This document shows, piece by piece, positions 12,360-23,516 of a stretch of DNA of 64,000 nt. Position 1 is the first letter of the stretch. Each line of letters starts with the position of its first letter. Source of the stretch: Ehretia macrophylla (lineage: Eukaryota > Streptophyta > Magnoliopsida > Boraginales > Ehretiaceae); assembly GCA_037974665.1 (NCBI GenBank), contig CM075771.1:18759425-18823424 (forward strand), given 5' to 3'. The notes below the pieces were generated by a model. It saw nothing but the letters and a program-made list of their open reading frames with translations, was not told the origin of the DNA and ran no database searches. The position numbers and the translations under genes are program-made.

Positions 12360-15043
12360 TCTAAGTGGTATCAGAGCTTGATTAGCTGTCAGCCGGGGTA
12401 TTCTCGAAATGTGGGTAGTGGTCTAAGCATGCAAGTATGTATTAAGTGAAAGAAAAGTGAAACATATGTTAATATGTTTAGGTGATTAATTTACTTAGGT
12501 GTCTAACTTTCTATGTGACCAGTATGCCTTGTGTGTTAAGTGAACTAATGTGGTCAATGTGTTTTACGTGGTAACGTGCTATACGTACTCAATGTGTTGT
12601 AATTAATGTGCATTATATGATTAATGTGCATTATGTGATTAATGTGTATTATGTGACAATTGTGTTTTATGTGATCAAAGTGCCTTATGTGAAGTTTGTT
12701 GCTTATGTGACTTTAATTGTTTATAATTTACTTCTGTGATTTAACCTATTTATGTGATGTTGGCTTCTTATATGCTGAATTGTGTGTGATGTGATAATGT
12801 TATATTATATGATAATCATGCATTACGGTGTACCTATTTTCATGTGATGTAATTGTATATATTCTATAACTATAGGTGATTCTTTTAGGTGAAGTAAGGA
12901 TGACTGCAAGAGTTTTCGGAAATAGAGATAAGCCATGATTTTGAATTATTATTATTCTAGAAGTTTATCAGTTAGATTTTCATTGTTATGTTTATGGATT
13001 TTAGTTTCGGCTTAGTGGATTAATCTTGATGTTCCTTTAGCGAGAATGAAGTTGTTCGAGGAAATAGCAATGTATCTTGATGATTATAATTACTTTTGTT
13101 GGCATGTTTAACTTGTTATTACTTGGAGATGAATCATAAGTTGAGGTTTCCATGAGGTTATCATTAGATACTTTTGGAGTCTCAACTCAGACTATACTTC
13201 CTTGAGGTTATTTTAGAATGAATTTATTTGAGGAATTAGTGATGTATATTTGTGAATGGAATGAAGTGTAGTATAACATGTGAGTATTTCTACTATTTGG
13301 GATTGCTATATTATTAATGGATATTTTGGAGTTTTGATCTTTAAACCTTGGAGACAATTGGAGTGATTCCTGACTAAAGTTACTTTATTCGAAGATGTAA
13401 TTGTTGGGAGATAGAATTATTTGAGGAAATAAGAATGCATTTCGATGGCTGAACATTTACTTGCCTACATCAAGCTTTTGGATTCTAGGTGGTATGACTT
13501 TCTAAATTGTTGATTGAGGATTCACTAGTGTTATAATGGGTTAATATGAATCTGTAGTGTGTTATCAGATTTTGGAGTCCTCATTAGTTAATCTTGTTGG
13601 GTAATCGGTGATTTGTCTTGTTTAGTGATTTGTCTGGTACGGAATGTAAAATTTTGGGGTGATTTATCTTGTTTGGTGATTGTTATGACTCCTTTGGTTC
13701 TTTAGATCTCCTTAGTGTCTTGTTTGGGAGGAAGATAGATTGTAGGATTTGACTTGTTGGTGTTTAAGTGTGTAGGTGGGACACCCTTCTTGTGCTTCAT
13801 AATTCTATCGGTCTTATTATTCTTTTCTACTCTATTCTCACTTATTTGAGAGAGAGTCACACTTTTACTAGCATATCAATTGTCTCTTCAAAGTTTTCCT
13901 TATTGGATTAATGGATCCTATACTCATTTGACTTTGTTTCTATTCTTAACATTCATATTTGCTTCTTATAGCAATGTCGCTTATTGGAGTTAAGGTTTGA
14001 GACCTCTACATTTCATTCTATATCTCTAGCCATTCGTTTCAGTATTTTATTTCATCCTATTACTATTCATTTGAAAGTAATCTCTCTGTGGGTATACCAT
14101 TTTCCTTATTCGAATTTCACTTGTTTGATGTACTCCTTACCTAAGTACATCATTGTCATTCTTGTTGATCCTTGTTAATCCTATTGTTTTATTATTAAAT
14201 CCTTGCCATTACTTTGTTTGTAATTGCTCATTTAATATACTCAGCATTGTCCTTTCTTATTTATACTTCTTTGGTTATTGCGTGCTGAGATACTCATTAT
14301 CTTGACACTCATATTTCTATTGAATTAATAATCTCTTATCTCTTAATTTCATTTCACCTCAAGTACAACTTACTTGTTGGTTCCTTGAACAATCATCGAG
14401 AATTGAAATATCTACTTGTTCAGGAATTTTTGTTCAACATACTCAGCATTGTTTTGACTCGTCATCATCCTTTGTTCGTACTTATTTAACTGATAGGTGC
14501 TGAGACATTTCTTATCTTAGTTATCATGCTTCCTTATTAAACTATTAGGCTCTTGATTCTCTAACCTGTTTGACCTCTTGTTCACTTGATTGTTGGCTCG
14601 AATATGACTTTCTATATTCTTATTTCCTTGTAAATTCATTAGAGCCATATTCTGACCAATGTCACTTTTGAAATATTCCCTTGATCAGTAATCATTCATG
14701 TTATCGTGAATGAGTTTTTAAACCCTCTGGGTGTTCATAGAGCTCTTTTGTGTAGTAGGGGATGATTAATAAGTAGTGGTGTCTTGCTAAGACTTTGGAG
14801 TTGCGATTTCTTTCATATGCAATATCGTATTAGGTAGGAGAGAATTATGAATTGAAGATTGTCTTGGAATTATGATCATCAACTTGTAGTCAAGAGAGTT
14901 TGTTCTTTTGAGGTCTTTGGTTAAGTGTCATCCTAAGAGATAAATGAGAATTAAGAGAAGTATTGCTAAGTGTAACGATTGAGGATTTAATTGTCTGTCA
15001 GTTCGAGAATTGCGCGGACGCAATTGTTTTAAGGAGGGGAGAA
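12360..15043 (+). mobile_element. LARD internal region 2, non-coding
   Basis: 2684 bp, nearly identical to 7299-9983 along its length. PBS TGGTATCAGAGC at 12366-12377, polypurine tract AAGGAGGGGAGAA at 15031-15043, and the relic frame R-I-A-R-T-Q-L-F-stop at 15006-15032. The close match to internal region 1 argues that the tandem is younger than the insertion of its host Athila element. Confidence 0.9.
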
Positions 15044-17231
15044 TGTGAAACCCCACTTTTCTGCTTTAACTCGATTTACGTGTTTTATCTCGTTTTGCAT
15101 ATATTTGACCTGTTTATGTGCTGTATGACCTAGAATGTTATAATTTTGATGTCAATACTCCTAATACGTGCTAAATGTGCATTCATGAAATTTTCATAAA
15201 AAACGAGATCAGAAATTTTATCGTCGATTTTCAGTGATTAGTGTTTTCGAAACACGTCCGCTAAAATTTTGAAACTGGTCTTTTTAACGCTTCTAGACCT
15301 AGACCACGAACTTTAATAGACTTGTGTTTGATTAAAACGGTTTTAAAATCGGCTTAAGAATTTATTAGGGTTTTTACACCGACTTTTGCGAAAATCGAGT
15401 TTTAAGCTGACTTGGGTGAAAGTGTTTGATTGTAAAACTTCTTGTCACCTAAAAATAACCTACTTGAGCTAGCTTGGGTGTTGAATAATTGTTTTGAACT
15501 TTGGTGATCAAGAAAATGCATTTAAAGTCAAGAAAACACAAAAAAATGCTAAGTTTCAACTTTGACTTTCATTTAAATGGTTGACCAACAAGCTTATATC
15601 ACCAACACACACTCACAAAGCACAAAAACACCCCAAAAACACACACAAAACCGTGGCTCGTTGGAGGAGAAAGATGAATGCATTTTCAAAGCATTTTTCT
15701 CACAGATTTTGCATTTCAAAGCCGAATTGAGTGATTCAAAGCTTGATTTCACTTGTTTGGCATCCATTCTACACATTTCTTGCATCAAAACACATCAAAG
15801 ATGAGAGAAAAATTCTAGATCTCAAAACTTGTCTTTTGCATTTTTGCGTATAAATGAATATTGAACCGTTAGAATTGTAATCTGATGTTAGATTATTGCT
15901 CCTTGCATGCTAGGGATCGTTTAGTGGTAATACTATGAGTTTCTGTCGGATGTAGCATAATTTTTATTTTCCAGGTATTAAATTTTGATTAAATTGTTTA
16001 ATGTTGATTTATTTGAGTTGTGATGATCGAAATCGATTGCCGTCGATTTTTAAATACTTGATAATTACGTGTTAGCGCTGTTGTAATGCCAAATTTTCTA
16101 TTACATTGCTCGTGGGAAAATCCGGAAAATTCAGCCAAGACATCCTCGGGTTTTAGGATTATCGGGCATGATTTGGAGGTGTTATGGTGGATTTCCGAGA
16201 GGGCTAATGTAGTAGGTTGAATGGGTGAGTGATAGAAACTGATTTTGCAATGTTTGGGTTAGTAGAATGTAAGTTATGAATTTTTGAAATTTAGGTTGTC
16301 ATTCTTTAATTTCTTGAACGATGCCTTTAGATGATTGGGTGGTGTTTGAGCGTTGAATGGTGAATTGTTGATGAGTAATTTAGAGTTTAACGGCATGACT
16401 GCTAGAGGCTACCCCCAGCTCGCATGACGGAGGTGTCATGGAGGGAGGGGCTAGTGAGGTACCTCGGGTGCGTGAGTAATGGGGAGTTATAAGAAGAACG
16501 GTTGAGATCGTGATGGCGTTTGGAGCTACACCAAATAGAGTATCCTTTATTGAATGGTTATATAGTTATGTGATGATAGTATTATTTATGTTATTGTGTG
16601 TTTACTGACTCAAAGGATTATTCCAAGGAGTTTAGTAGACCTTGCTCGAGATCTATCGGATCCTCACTGGGCTTATTTTATATAAGCTCACTCTCTATTA
16701 TTGCATGCATACAGGTGTACTTTTGCAGGATTACGGGTACGTGCCTCCTGAAGAGGAGAATGTGGAAAATGTGCCTTACGTGGATGAGTCCTATGTTCCA
16801 GTGTCTTATCCATGATGTCGTACATGTTTTATTATCTTGTAAATTAACTTAGTAGACTTTTATCTACTTTGTAGTTTATATTGTATAAGATGTTGATAAG
16901 TTAATGAATTAGTTGATGTTGTCTTAGTAGCTTTTCTTTTGTTTATGATTAGGTTGCTAGATTGGCTCAATATGTTTTTGTATTGTATATTAAAGGTTAA
17001 TGTATTATGTTGGAACGGAGGCATATAACGAGGACTGTTTATTGTATAATATGGTTATGATGTATGTTGTTATTTTATTGAGGAGTTGTTTGTTGTATGG
17101 TTTGTGAAGTTGATGTATGATGTTCTATTGAGGTTGGTTTAGAGCCTCGGTGTCCTATTTACTGTTGTTATACTGCCGAAATTCCGTTGCGTCCTGACTG
17201 ATTATAGGAGGGGTCGAGTTGGGGCGTGACA
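15044..17231 (+). repeat. LARD LTR 3, with internal deletion
   Basis: 2188 bp. About 185 bp present in LTR 1 and LTR 2 (11332-11516 in LTR 2) are missing near 16390; they include the (TGATTGA)n tract and the start of the G+C island. The ends are intact and the target duplication AGTTA follows at 17232-17236. Confidence 0.92.
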
Positions 17232-17236
17232 AGTTA

Positions 17237-17914
17237 GATATAGGAGAATTGAAACCTACTCCTATCACCCTTCAACTGGCTGATAGATCACTTAGAATTC
17301 CTAGGGGCATGATTGAAGATGTGTTGATAAAGGTTGATGAATTTTATTTTCCTGTGGATTTTGTTGTGCTAGATATGGAACCAGGAGAAATTCAAAAGTT
17401 CCAAACTCCATTTATATTAGGGAGACCATTTTTAGCAACAACTAATGCAAAAATTCACTGTGCAACTGGAGAATTGGGGTTTACATTTGGAGATATTAAG
17501 GTAAAGCTGAATGTTGCTAATGCTGCTAGGTATGCAGATGGAGATGATAGTCTTGAATGTTTTATTCTTGATAAGATTGATCCATTAATTGAAGAGTCTT
17601 TTCTTAGTCTTATGCAAAATTATTTTTTGGAGAATATTTTGAATAATGATAAAGTAATGTTGAGTAGGTTTGAGAAGGAAACCGATGAATGTTTAGAAAG
17701 CAATTTAAGATTTGATGAAAAATTTCAGGTTTGTGCAATAGAATCATTCTTGACTCTTTCTAAAAAACCCATGCTTCCTTCTATACAATCTCTTCCTGAG
17801 TTGGAGCTTAAGCAACTTCCTAGTCATTCAAGTATGTTTTTCTAGGGGCAAATCAAACACTTCCAGCTATTATTTCTTCTAACCTTTCTTTGGAGCATGA
17901 AGCTAAACTTGTAG
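17237..17914 (+). pseudogene. pro: Athila protease, 3' part, and protease-RT linker
   Basis: Continues the protease gene cut at 4915. It is in frame with LGRPFLATT, a motif near the end of plant retrotransposon proteases, at about 17420-17450. The open frame runs to 17845 and the following linker is less conserved. The apparent start of this frame lies inside LTR 3, so it is not a real start codon. Confidence 0.85.
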
Positions 17915-18787
17915 ATGTGTGCGTTAGGCTGGACTGTTGCAGACCTTAAAGGAATAGATCCCTCTTTTTGCATGCATAAGATTAATTTGGAAGATGGAGC
18001 CAAGACATCTAGAGAGATGCAACGTAAGCTGAACCCGAACATGAGAGAAGTTGTAAAAAAAGAAATAGTGAAGTTGTTAGATGCATGTATCATTTATCCT
18101 ATTTCAGATAGTAAATGGGTTAGTCCTATACAGGTTGTACCTAAGAAATCAGGAATCACTATGGTGACAAATGATAAAGGTGAATTGGTACCTACCTACA
18201 CCACAACTGGATAGCGTGTGTGTATTGATTATAGGAAACACAATGCTGTAACAAGAAATGATCATTTTCTTTTACCATTCATTGATCAAATTTTGGACAG
18301 TTTGGCAAGACAATGTTATTACTGTTTTCTTGACGAGTACTCGGGATACAATCAGATCCCCGTGGACCCTGAAGATCAGGAAAAGACAACTTTTACATGT
18401 CCTTTTAACACGTTTGCTTATAGAAGAATGCCTTTTGGCCTTTGTAATGCACCAGCCACTTTCCAACGTTGCATGATGTCTATTTTCACTTATATGATGA
18501 ATGAATTTGTTGAGGTCTTTATGGATGATTTTTCTATCTTTGGCTCTTCATTTGATACTTGTTTGAATAATCTTTCTTTGGTGTTGAAAAGATGTCAGCA
18601 ATCTAATCTCATACTTAGTTGGGAAAAAAGTCATTTCATGGTTCAAGAAGGAATTGTTCTCGGACACATTATATCCAAGGAAGGAGTACGGGTTAATAAA
18701 GCTAAGGTTTATATTATTTCTGATTTGCCCTCTCCAACAACTGTTAAACAGGTGAGATCATTCCTTGGATATGCTAGTTTCTACTGA
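17915..18787 (+). pseudogene. RT: Athila reverse transcriptase, broken
   Basis: Copies element RNA into DNA. The N-terminal part (17915-18214) ends at a TAG at 18212-18214 where the family has Trp. The next part (18218-18787) carries MPFGLCNAPATFQRCMM and the catalytic box FMDD (Met-Asp-Asp at 18521-18529), then ends at a TGA (18785-18787) at a place where the family has Arg. The motif style, with CIDYRKHN and TFQRCMM, is that of Athila/Tat elements. Apart from the two stops the domain is readable. Confidence 0.9.
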
Positions 18788-19430
18788 CGATTTATAAAGG
18801 ATTTTAGTAAAATTGCTAGACCTTTATCAAATTTGTTGCCACAGGATACTCCATTCCAATTTGATGAAAAATGTGTTACTGCTTTTGAAACACTGAAAAA
18901 TGCACTTTCCACTGCTCCAATGATTCAATCACCGGACTACTCTCTTCCTTTTGAAATTATGTGTGATGCTTCGTATTATGCCATAGGAGCTATTTTAGGT
19001 CAATGCAAGGATCAAGTTCCTTGTGTGATCTATTACGCCAGCCGAACTTTGGATGATACCCAGAAAAACTACACCACCACAGAAAGAATTGTTTGCTGGA
19101 GTTTTTGCATTAGAGAAGTTTCGGTCTTATGTGTTAGGGTAAAAAATAATCATTTATTCTGACCACTCGGCATTAAGATACTTGTTGGAAAATAAAGATG
19201 CTAAACCTAGGCTTATTCGATGGTTGTTATTAATTCAAGAATTTGATTTAACAATCAAGGATAAAAAAGGTCGAGAAAATGTTATTGCTGATCACTTGTC
19301 AAGGATTGTAACTCAGGAAACAGAAAACGAATTATCCTTGAGAGATACATTTCCTGATGAACAATTACTGTTAATTTTTGCTCCTAAACTTCCTTGGTAT
19401 GCTCATATTGTTAATTATCTTGCATTTGGT
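18788..19430 (+). pseudogene. RH: Athila RNase H, broken
   Basis: Degrades RNA in RNA-DNA hybrids during reverse transcription. The N-terminal part (to 19162) has the first catalytic Asp in MCDASYYAIGAIL. A frameshift near 19090-19110 moves the reading frame; the continuation (19182 on) shows the Asp-containing end ENVIADHLSRI at about 19275-19310. The other acidic residues fall near the shift. Confidence 0.85.
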
Positions 19431-20682
19431 AAAATACCTAAGGAGTGGAACAAGGCTGGGAGAGATCGATTTTTCTCAATTGTAAAGCATTATTTATGGG
19501 AGGATCCTCATTGGTTCTGTATTTGTTATGATCAAATTATTTGCAGATGTGTACCCGAGTCTGAACAGCTAAGCATCATGTCATTTTGTCATTCGCAGGA
19601 ATGTGGGGGACACTTTAGAGGACTACGGACGGCTATCAAAGTTCTGCAAAGTGGATTTTATTGACCCACATTAATCAAGGACACTCATGAGTTTTGTAAA
19701 GCATGTGAAAGATGCCAAAAGACAGGTAACATGGAAAAAATGGATATGATGCCCTTAAATCCCATCATGGTTTGTGAACTTTTTGATGTTTGGGGTATTG
19801 ATTTCGTCCTTTCCCCATCTCCTTTGGTTTTCAATACATTTTGGTTGGTGTTGATTACGTGTCTAAATGGATTGAAGCAATTGCAATAAGGACTAATGAT
19901 CACACCATTGTGATGAAATTCATAAAAGAAAACATTTTTTGTCAGTTTGGAATTCCAAGAGCCATCATTAGTGATGGTGGAAGGCATTTCATTCACTGAA
20001 CTTTTGAAAATTTGTTGAAGAAATACTCAATCATTCATAAGGTTGCAACTCCATATCACCCACAAACTAGTGGACATGTTTAGGTTTCTAATAGGGAATT
20101 AAATCAATCCTTGAAAAGATAGTTAGACTTGATAGGAAGGATTGGTCCACTCGATTGAATGATGCACTTTGGGCATATAGAACTGCATATAAAACTCCCA
20201 TAGGAATGTCACCTTTTCGTTTAGTTTTTGAAAAAGCATGTCATTTACCTGTTGAGTTACAACATAAGGCTTACTGGGCAATTAGAACTATGAATTTTGA
20301 CTTGCAGAAAGCTGGTAAAAACAGGTTGTTCCATCTAAATGAACTTGAAGAGATGTGTTTGAAGGCATACGAGAATACCAAGATTTACAGTGAGAAAATG
20401 AAGAGAACGCATGAAAAAATGATTATTCGGAAGACATTTATTCTTGGAGAAGATGTGTGGTTATTTAATTCTAAGTTACGATTGTTTTCAGGAAAATTGA
20501 GGTCTAGGTGGGATAGACCATTTAAAGTTGAACAAGTTTTTCCGTCTGGGGTTGTCAAGATAAAAGATAAAACAAATGAGAAGACTATTTTTGTAAATGG
20601 ACAAAGGCTAAAACCAGCAATCCAGTTAAAGAATTGGGGTGAAGAGTCAATTGAACTTAAGAGTCCAATCCCTGCAGAGTAA
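19431..20682 (+). pseudogene. INT: Athila integrase, broken
   Basis: Inserts element DNA into the genome. The His/Cys zinc-binding domain reads CHSQECGGHF and then FCKACERCQ, split by a TGA at 19662-19664 at a Trp position. The catalytic core (about 19780-20150) has several frameshifts and stops, but the segments around GIDF, IISDGG and YHPQTSGH are visible. The C-terminal part is open from 20155 to 20682 ([16 protein letters not shown] onward) and contains a changed GPF-type motif, DRPF. No chromodomain is present, as expected for Athila. Confidence 0.88.
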
Positions 20683-22140
20683 CAATTTCAATGTAACTCT
20701 GTCTGGCTGAAGACGTTATTCTTCACGCTTCTGGGAGGCAGCGTAGGATGTGTAGAAGTGTTAGGGTTCTAAATTTTATTTTTATTCTTTTTATATTTCG
20801 TACCAAATGAGTCTTTCTCCAGCTTAATGTAGTTTGGGTCTTAACCCTGAGAAGCACTCATTCAGGAATGAATGTCATGATACTAATGGTCACTCTACAT
20901 TTTCTGTGTGCGGTTGTCTGACCAGTATAACTCTGTCTAATAGTACTTACCACTCCACCAGCTTAATGTAGTTTGGGTTTGTTGGGTCTTACTTGATAAG
21001 GTAGTTAGGAGTGAGAGCATTCACCAAACGGTATTGTCTGTAACGTAAAACCCCACTGTATTGCTCTTGACCCTGTGGAACTGGTTGTGGCCCCGTGTGA
21101 GTGCTGAAGGAAAGTATTGGATGGCGTGAACACAGAAACCTTTGGAAGAGCTAGTCCCTTAATTTTAAATTCTAAAAAAGAAAAATTTATATGCCCAAAG
21201 GCGTTAAACTATGACACTTAACTGTGTGTGCATGTCTTGCTGGCTGACATTAAATGGTTCTAGTGCCTATTCCCGATTAGAAGGAAAAAACTCTAACAAT
21301 TTGTGTAACGCGCTCACCCTAAATGGTTGAGAGGATGGGTATACAGTGGCAACATTCGGTAGTGACTGTTTGAGGATAAAACAGGGTGTTGTTTGTACTA
21401 GGGTGTGTGCCTTACATGAACCCAAGTGATCTCTGGGTTATCTAAGATCTCGTGGTGGTAACATTCTAAGGTTCGTCCTAGATGTTGTCGCTTGGTTACC
21501 AATTAGCTTTAAATTAGCGTTAACTTCAATGTTAGGAGGTCTTTTTCCATCGTTATGGAAATAGTGGCTCTCATGGTATTTGAGAGAAAGATAACTAATA
21601 CCACTCTGAGGGGCATGTGATATGTGATTCATCACCTCTGCTTCGGCCAGTTCTTATGGTATGGCGGGTAGATTTACTATCCAGATTTAGATGCCATTCA
21701 TTTGGTGTTCGGATGTAGTTTACTTTGCTGCATAGGTATGAAACTGAAATAGGGGTGGGATCCTATTTTTGCATTTCCCAGGCTTCCAGTGTTGCCTTCC
21801 AAACTGGCAGACAACTCTTCGTTAAGTTGTTGAACTCTAAATTTAGTCTAAACTCAAATATTCTTAAATTAAATCTGGATCCAACTGTTTCTTTTGGAAT
21901 CATATGTAAGGTTTGAATCTTGATGGATGACTATTGGTCGGTGTTCATTTGTATATTCTTACATTTAGTTTTTTTTAGGATATTTAAATGGTTTAAAATT
22001 CATGTGTTTATTTCTCTCATATACCAATTTTATTTTTTTTATATTAAAAAAAAAATGTGATCTTGTAGAAAATAGGTTTGAGGAAGATTATATATTCCTA
22101 CTTTGTGAATTTGCAAAAACATTTAAGGCAGAAACGGGAA
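20683..22140 (+). other. Athila pol-env spacer, non-coding
   Basis: No convincing coding frame. A 21-bp motif, CCAGCTTAATGTAGTTTGGGT, occurs at about 20820 and again at about 20959. The rest is unique within the window and ends in an AT-rich stretch (about 21960-22060). Long non-coding spacers between pol and the third ORF are normal for Athila. Confidence 0.7.
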
Positions 22141-22146
22141 GTACCA

Positions 22147-22281
22147 CGCTCGAACGCGCCTAAAGGGCACTCGAGCACGGTACAACCTAACCGAGGGGTT
22201 TAAAGCCCTCTATCTTTCTTCTTCTCCTCATTTTCTTTTCTCTTCATTGCCGCCTCACTCTTTCTCTCTCTCTATAAATTT
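22147..22281 (+). promoter_or_regulatory. Candidate internal promoter 1 upstream of the env-like ORF
   Basis: Two imperfect CTCGAG-type palindromes (22147-22158 and 22167-22178) are followed by TTTAAAGCC, a long CT-rich leader-like stretch and TATAAATT at 22273-22280. The palindrome pair resembles the pair just upstream of the LTR TATA box. Promoter function is inferred. Confidence 0.35.
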
Positions 22282-22717
22282 TTCTTTCATTTCTCTATTT
22301 TGCTGCATTCAACACAATGATGTTCGGAACTCTCACGCCTAATCAATTTTCCATGATCGTGTACTATTTTGCAAGCATTTTCATCATTTACCTTTTCCTT
22401 ATTTATCTCTTTATCAAGTGGGATCATAGGTATATTAGAAATGATTGAAGTTAATCATGCATTTCCAAGTTTAAGTGATAGTCTTTTGTTGTTGTATTTT
22501 CATTTCTTTCATGTAATGTCTTTATGATTAATAAAATAGTGTGGTTTGTTTATGATTTTGTATTCATATAATCTATATGAATTTTTTGTTAAGATATTTC
22601 TGTTAAATAATGTATATAAATTTATGTATATATATATATGTTAGCTTGCTATATATGTATTTATTGCTATTAAAAAAAATAAAAAATAAAAAAATTTCAC
22701 TAGAAGAACGCAGCAGG

Positions 22718-22785
22718 GCGCTTGAGCTCCCTGTAGGCGCTCGAGCGCCCAACCACAATCGGGGCTTATGTTATAAGCCCCGATT
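22718..22785 (+). promoter_or_regulatory. Candidate internal promoter 2: palindrome pair plus 13-bp hairpin
   Basis: GCGCTTGAGCTC (22718-22729) and GGCGCTCGAGCGCC (22736-22749) repeat the LTR palindrome pair. They are followed by a perfect 13-bp inverted repeat with a 3-base loop (22757-22785) whose right arm contains TTATAAGCC. A possible start codon lies 38 bp past the hairpin at 22823. Confidence 0.35.
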
Positions 22786-23075
22786 ACAGCAGCCTTGAAA
22801 CCTAAAAAATACCCCTCAACCCATGGAAATCACCCCCCAACATCACCAAAACCCTTCCCCACCCCAAATCAACTACCTATCCGCAACCCAAGGTAAGTTT
22901 TTATGCTTTCTTTCTTATTTTTGTATTTTTTTTCAGTTTTAGATCAATTTTTACATATTTATCTATGCATGTATATATGCATATTTGAAGGCTTTAGGAT
23001 GATTCTCACTGCTTATTCTCAGCTTATTGTTGTTCTATAGCTCTCAATCTTCGTTTTGGTATGATTTTTTTTCAG

Positions 23076-23135
23076 ATATGTATATGTATATGTATATGTA
23101 TATGTGTATGTATATGTGTATGCATATGTTTATGT
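23076..23135 (+). repeat. (TATATG)n microsatellite
   Basis: About 60 bp of imperfect TATATG/TATGTG repeats inside the predicted intron. Confidence 0.85.
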
Positions 23136-23174
23136 ATATAGAATGTGTATAGAATTTGGTTAGATTTTAATTGT

Positions 23175-23175
<1 letters not shown>

Positions 23176-23233
<58 letters not shown>
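23176..23233 (+). repeat. (AT)n microsatellite
   Basis: About 58 bp of pure AT repeat inside the predicted intron. Length is likely variable between individuals and may be miscounted in assembly. Confidence 0.9.
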
Positions 23234-23238
<5 letters not shown>

Positions 23239-23516
23239 AAAAAACTGAAAATTTAGAACGTATATATTTATATTTAAGAATTTCAGATTTATGTAGATAT
23301 ATTTATGTCTATTATTCTAGGATTTATAAATTATTTAAATATTTGCGGATTTAACCGGATAATTTATAAATGATGTGTGTTAAGGATGATTTTAACGTTG
23401 CTAATTGGTGTTGTTTGAATAAATAGTATTTGCTTAAAAAAAATATTAAAAAAATTATTTTGTGTTTTTCATGATTTTTCTAATTTTGTTTTTATTTTTT
23501 GTTTATTATTTAGTTT

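Larger units (their letters stand above)
4916..17231 (+). mobile_element. LARD-type non-coding LTR element in a three-LTR tandem
   Basis: Three LTRs (4916-7298, 9984-12359, 15044-17231) and two internal regions of 2685 and 2684 bp alternate in direct orientation. The whole unit is flanked by one target duplication, AGTTA (4911-4915 and 17232-17236), so one insertion was followed by unequal recombination between LTRs that added an internal region and an LTR. Both internal regions have a PBS for initiator tRNA-Met and a polypurine tract but no gag or pol frame; the longest frames are under 90 codons and resemble no known protein. This fits a large retrotransposon derivative that relies on proteins from another element. 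The leader and the last codons resemble the Tekay element at 56892-64000. Confidence 0.93.
22893..23513 (+). other. Predicted intron in the leader of the env-like ORF
   Basis: Donor CAAG/GTAAGT (cut after 22892) and acceptor after a T-rich run, TTATTTAG/TTT (cut after 23513), bound a 621-bp AT-rich interval. The ATG of the env-like ORF is at 23517, three bases into the second exon. Upstream, a short frame from ATG 22823 is not in frame with it. The interval also holds two microsatellites. Confidence 0.5.

Noticed and set aside
17219..17231. Start codon of the protease frame at 17219
   Set aside because: The ATG-like start is GTG-type sequence within the end of LARD LTR 3; the real gene began upstream of 4916 as part of gag-pol.
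22610..22798. Small frame MYINLCIYIY in the Athila spacer
   Set aside because: Read from AT repeats and A runs, with no conserved motif.
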